From positions 2,356,001 through 2,420,000 of the forward strand of contig OX595985.1 of NCBI GenBank assembly GCA_951394045.1: DNA of 64,000 bases. The letters run 5' to 3'. This stretch comes from Nitzschia sp. DOCU1 (lineage: Eukaryota > Bacillariophyta > Bacillariophyceae > Bacillariales > Bacillariaceae). The notes beneath the pieces were generated by a model. It did not search any database and was not told the DNA's origin. It saw only the letters and a list, made by a program, of their open reading frames with translations. Position numbers and translations under genes: made by a program. How positions within the stretch are numbered: position 1 is the first letter of the stretch; every line of letters begins with the position of its first letter. Shown piece after piece: positions 61,288 to 64,000 of the stretch.

Positions 61288-64000
61288 TCATTCCGCGCCG
61301 GCACTTGATTCTTCTTCCGCGAAGCCGGGTAAGAAAGCAAGAAAAGAGAAAAGACACGTTGTCACGTAGGCTTCCTGCAAATCATTCACGATGGCAGCGA
61401 CGAGATGTCGATAGTATCCGTTTTTAAGTCGCAGCCTCACGAACTCTAAACAGACGGAAGGGAAAGCCATCATCGATTTATAGTTCGACATGACCTGCTT
61501 TCTCGGGGGCGAATAGTGGGAGCTCGCCAATATCCCCCGGAAAGCTATATCTTCGTCGGTTGTCAGGATACCACGAGTATTGACTGGTTTGTCGAATTCT
61601 TGCGCACTGTCCGACGAAAGTAAATCTTCGAACGTAGGCAAGGACCCTTCCCGAGTGTGATGACAACCGGATGGTCCCATTCTGAGCATTCTCCAAGCAA
61701 AATCTCCGGTCGATATAATCCGGATCCATTCCACTGAGACAAAGACGTTTCACAATATCGAAGCACTTTAGCAAGGAGCGCACAGAGTCGACTGAAATGC
61801 CCAACACGGAGGGCGACGGATATTCTGGAAGGTGGCTTCCGGAAGGATCAAATCCTCGTCGACAGGGCCTTGAACTCCGTTTGGCCAGCTTGGTCGCAGG
61901 AAAGACGAAGACTCCGGCATCCAGCAAATAGTATATACGCCATTCGCCCATTCGTATTGAAAGCGCAGCCGAATGACCAAAACTGGGGACGGTGTATCGG
62001 ACGAATTCTCCTTGTCTTTGTCGGATTTGCAAGGAAACGTTGCACGGACGGAAACAACGACAGCACGCATCCATTTGCCTTTGATTTCCTCAGGCGCGGG
62101 CATTGCAATGATGGTGCTCTTCGCGGTGGCCTCTTCGTGTACTTGGGGATTGTCTGCCGATGCGCTCTCGCCAGGGGCGACTTCACTTTGAAACACCGGA
62201 AGTGCGCTCTGCTCTGCCGAAAACAAGGGAGAATTGTTCCAAAAAATTTGGGGTGGAGCGATCGTGAGTAGAAAACAGAATCCCCGCTTGGAGAAACCCA
62301 AATTGGGGCATCGGCTCCGAACACGTCATGCTGCTTTTCGCACCAACTCGAGTCTGGCATTTGTTTCTCAAGCCACGATCGATTTAGGGGACCGTGGTTT
62401 GGTGTGTTCACAAACTCGGGTACCACCAGACTCTTTTTATTCATCTTCGACGCTGCGTACGGGCTAGCCGCGCCCTGTTCCAAACCAAGCCTCTTGTTTC
62501 TTCGTACTACATCCGCAATGACTCCCGATGCACTCTCTTTCACGTGCTCGGAGGCGACGTCCAATAGTTGCTTCTTTAGGGCAGGGATGAGATTTCCACA
62601 TACGACCACAAGCTGAGAGTCCGGGCCGTTGTACAAGACGCAGTTATCCATGATTCCTTGAACATCGGTCAAAACAGCGTCGACTGTTGTGTAGTAGCAA
62701 TTATCATATTTCTTGTTGAGATCGAGACGCCGCAAGATCCCATCAAAATGCATACCGATCGGGACGGCGCAATAGTAGCTCGGGGGTTCATCGAGACGCC
62801 GCAGGATCCGATCAAAATGCATTCCGATCGAGACGGCGCAATAGAAGCTCGGGGCTACATCCTCACTTACTAAGCATTGAAAAGTACCAGATTCTGGCCG
62901 ATTCTCGAGAAAACCATGAATGGCGAATCGTAGCTTCATCCGCAAAGAATTCTCAATCTGATAGACACTCCTTGTCATAGCCGTTGTCCCACAAGCGAAG
63001 AGACTTTTCATAGAAGTAGGACCTTTTGTCGGGCTTGAGCGTCCTACCCGATGTGTCAGAGTCTTTTCGATGGAACGATTCTCCTCGATTGCCTACCCCG
63101 TTGTAAAGAGGCAATGTACTGCGAATGAGATACAACAAGGTACAGCTACCTTCCACCTCTTTTGACGACACTTGTTCGGTTTCGTCCCGTATTCGTTCTG
63201 TGGAATACCATGTTAAAAAGTCGACAACTAGCGATGCATCCTCTGCTGGCAAGGAGAATGACGACGACTTGACGGCGGCATGGTTCCCAGCAGGAGTCGA
63301 GCTGGCAGCAGTGGAATGCCATGGAATGGTCAAGGCCTCTTCCATAGCTGCGGTCTCGCCCGTGGAAAGCCGCTCCAAAAGACCTGAACGTAGGGGAGCT
63401 TGTCATCCAGTCGAAAGGGGCCAAAAGATTCTCCAATCGAGGCGAATTCTCCAACCTTGCCCTTGCTTGAGTCCGAGCCACAAGCTATCGATTCCACCGC
63501 AGACAAGTCATGGTATTTGGATTAGGCTCAAGAAAAGGGTACAAGGAACGGAGTCTTTGGCCGGGAATGTCACAACTGAAAACTTTGGCGGCAGCGATAT
63601 GTCGTCTTCTTGTTTGACTCCTGTGGTCGCGTCCCATATGGGCGGCATTGCCGGAGTCAAAGGCCGCAGCATGATGCAAAGCTGCATGACAGGCTTTGCA
63701 TTTTGCCTGCTCTTGCCAGTTTTAGGCTGGTTACAAGGAATAACCCAAGTTCCATCCTTGTGGACCCTTTTGTGTTCCAGGTTGGGGTCGTACGGCAATT
63801 CAGCGTGAGTTCTTTCGACGCGACAACGAATAGGATAACGACCAAGATCATTATCGATGCCTTGAATCCATTCTTCGGTCCACCAAGAAGACGTTTCTGG
63901 GGCGGTGCTCGAAGCGCCTTGGTTCCCGCTGGTGCATTGTCTGCTGGGTTCGTAGTGGAAGATTCGTTGTCTGCAGACGGCGATTCGTCCACTGGGAATG
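61288..64000 (-). pseudogene. Bromodomain (PHIP/BRWD-like) gene, multiply frameshifted, runs off right edge
   Basis: Minus-strand sequence in at least four registers. In gene order: LPYDPNLEHKRVHKDGTWVI and LPPKFSVVTFPAKDSVP (63790-63530), RLWDNGYDKECLSD followed by TGA then EF (stop 62953-62955) where a W-E motif is expected, a bromodomain core LNKKYDNCYYTTVDAVLTDV / DNCVLYNGPDSQLV (about 62720-62600), SPSGDSVFYSRSLH, then a second helical stretch RLRLKNGYYRHLVAAIVNDL. No plausible introns bridge the register changes. Intact relatives would be chromatin readers of acetyl-lysine. The N-terminal part (WD40 repeats in PHIP/BRWD) would lie beyond 64000. Confidence 0.6.
62690..62860 (-). repeat. 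66-bp tandem duplication within bromodomain sequence
   Basis: CGAGACGCCGCA(A/G)GATCC ... GCAATAG(T/A)AGCTCGGGG occurs twice, duplicating 22 codons in frame (YYCAVPIGMHFDGILRRLDE on the minus strand) just before the bromodomain B helix. Confidence 0.85.

Overview
The window is nuclear DNA from a photosynthetic stramenopile, most likely a pennate diatom. Three things point there. It has short GT-AG introns. It encodes photosystem II subunit PsbU behind an ER-signal, Ser-Ala-Phe and twin-arginine leader, and a second SAF-type plastid precursor. It also carries a heat-shock-factor gene and an expanded protein family of a kind I associate with diatoms. The species assignment is inference; no rRNA, tRNA or organelle gene was found.

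Layout. 0.4-19 kb: a repeat-rich block holding four members of a lineage-specific family that I call 'RGLE' after a shared motif, plus a decayed RGLE 3' fragment. Mixed among them are a secreted Lys-Ala-Pro-repeat protein, an SDR oxidoreductase, an LRR gene with a broken partial copy, several copies of an upstream repeat, and a decayed non-LTR retroelement. 19.7-36 kb: a compact stretch of ordinary genes: selenoprotein T with an in-frame UGA and a SECIS candidate, a plastid protein, an anoctamin, a mitochondrial membrane protein, a 79-aa complex I-like subunit, a heat shock factor and a large coiled-coil protein. 36-41.4 kb: gene-poor, with a TRIM-like miniature LTR element inside an inverted repeat and a diverged, frameshifted RGLE relative. 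41.4-56.5 kb: another RGLE gene, a DUF1275/EF-hand fusion, an SGNH hydrolase, an amino-acid transporter, an acidic tail-anchored protein, psbU, a second LRR gene and a second SDR. 56.5-64 kb: mostly decayed sequence, including a broken bromodomain (PHIP/BRWD-like) gene running off the right edge.

No operon logic applies. The main systems are the RGLE family, which spreads together with its 5' flanks, and the selenoprotein. Several genes (SELENOT, psbU, the complex I-like subunit, and the second exons of the HSF, anoctamin, SGNH and transporter genes) appear only after joining exons by hand. No transcript evidence was available, so these splice models come from reading frame, splice consensus and family homology.
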